Assembly: GCF_013341275.1 (NCBI RefSeq)
Contig: NZ_CP054476.1
Location: forward strand, 1 to 64,000
From: Methyloligella sp. GL2
GTDB lineage: Bacteria; Pseudomonadota; Alphaproteobacteria; Rhizobiales; Methyloligellaceae
Reading direction: 5' to 3'
DNA: 64,000 nucleotides
Shown here: piece by piece, positions 63,929 through 64,000 of the stretch
Layout of the letters: every line of letters begins with the position of its first letter
Position numbering within the stretch: position 1 is the stretch's first letter
Position numbers and translations under genes: made by a program
The notes under the pieces: model-generated
The model's input: the letters and a program-made list of their open reading frames with translations, nothing else
Database searches by the model: none
What the model was told of the DNA's origin: nothing

Positions 63929-64000
63929 AAGCCGTGTCAGTCCTTCCTGATTTGGGCGTTTCGCCCGCTAGCCAGATCGTCCGGAGGCCTTCAGGCGGCC

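Overview
The window is GC-rich chromosomal DNA of an alphaproteobacterium. The signs are the order dnaA–dnaN–recF–(one gene)–gyrB, a very small orphan gene for the alphaproteobacterial aa3-oxidase subunit IV, many 4-bp start/stop overlaps, and a very large ABC-transporter and amine-catabolism content. dnaA begins at base 1, so numbering probably starts at the replication-origin end of the chromosome. I cannot name the genus. No insertion sequence, prophage or CRISPR array was seen.

Layout. 1–9.6 kb: replication genes dnaA, dnaN, recF and gyrB, with a large GAF–PAS–PAS–GGDEF–EAL protein inserted between recF and gyrB; its ribosome binding site can fold into a hairpin. 9.8–16.7 kb: a type II NADH dehydrogenase fused to a cyclic-nucleotide-binding-like domain, an acyltransferase, tRNA-Arg(CCG), a lipoprotein, an arginase-like/MarR pair with odd metal and cysteine residues, a methyltransferase and a small membrane protein. 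17.1–19.5 kb: a TonB-dependent receptor. 19.6–29.5 kb: a minus-strand catabolic block with a HAD phosphatase, a complete CUT1-type ABC transporter carrying two tiny membrane proteins between its binding-protein and ATPase genes, a choline-kinase-like enzyme, a DeoR regulator, and a dimethylglycine/sarcosine dehydrogenase-like flavoprotein. A GlxA-type AraC regulator is divergent from it. 30.9–36.5 kb: hydantoinase/oxoprolinase subunits A and B, a creatinase/ectoine-hydrolase-like M24 protein and an Lrp/AsnC regulator.

36.6–47.5 kb is a polyamine region: a FAD amine oxidase, a PotABCD-type importer, and divergently puuD–puuA–gabD–puuB (gamma-glutamyl-putrescine pathway). 47.5–53.3 kb is an omega-amino-acid (beta-alanine/GABA) module: mmsA-type dehydrogenase, omega-amino acid:pyruvate aminotransferase, alanine dehydrogenase and a divergent MocR regulator. 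53.3–64 kb holds a second GlxA-type regulator, an EthD protein, an APH-fold kinase, two SDR enzymes, a degenerate nuclease-fold protein, a DUF3617 protein, a STAS-like protein, an OsmC peroxidase, a b-type cytochrome and two coupled MFS transporters.

The most interesting signals are: (i) closely related palindromic sites in front of the two halves of the 21–29 kb ABC/dehydrogenase block; (ii) a shared TGATCA-type element in front of two polyamine units; (iii) the two small membrane proteins inside the ABC operon; (iv) enzyme-like proteins whose key residues are changed (arginase-like His to Cys, M24 without metal ligands, nuclease-fold Asp/Glu to Arg/Lys); and (v) the NDH-2/cyclic-nucleotide-domain fusion.
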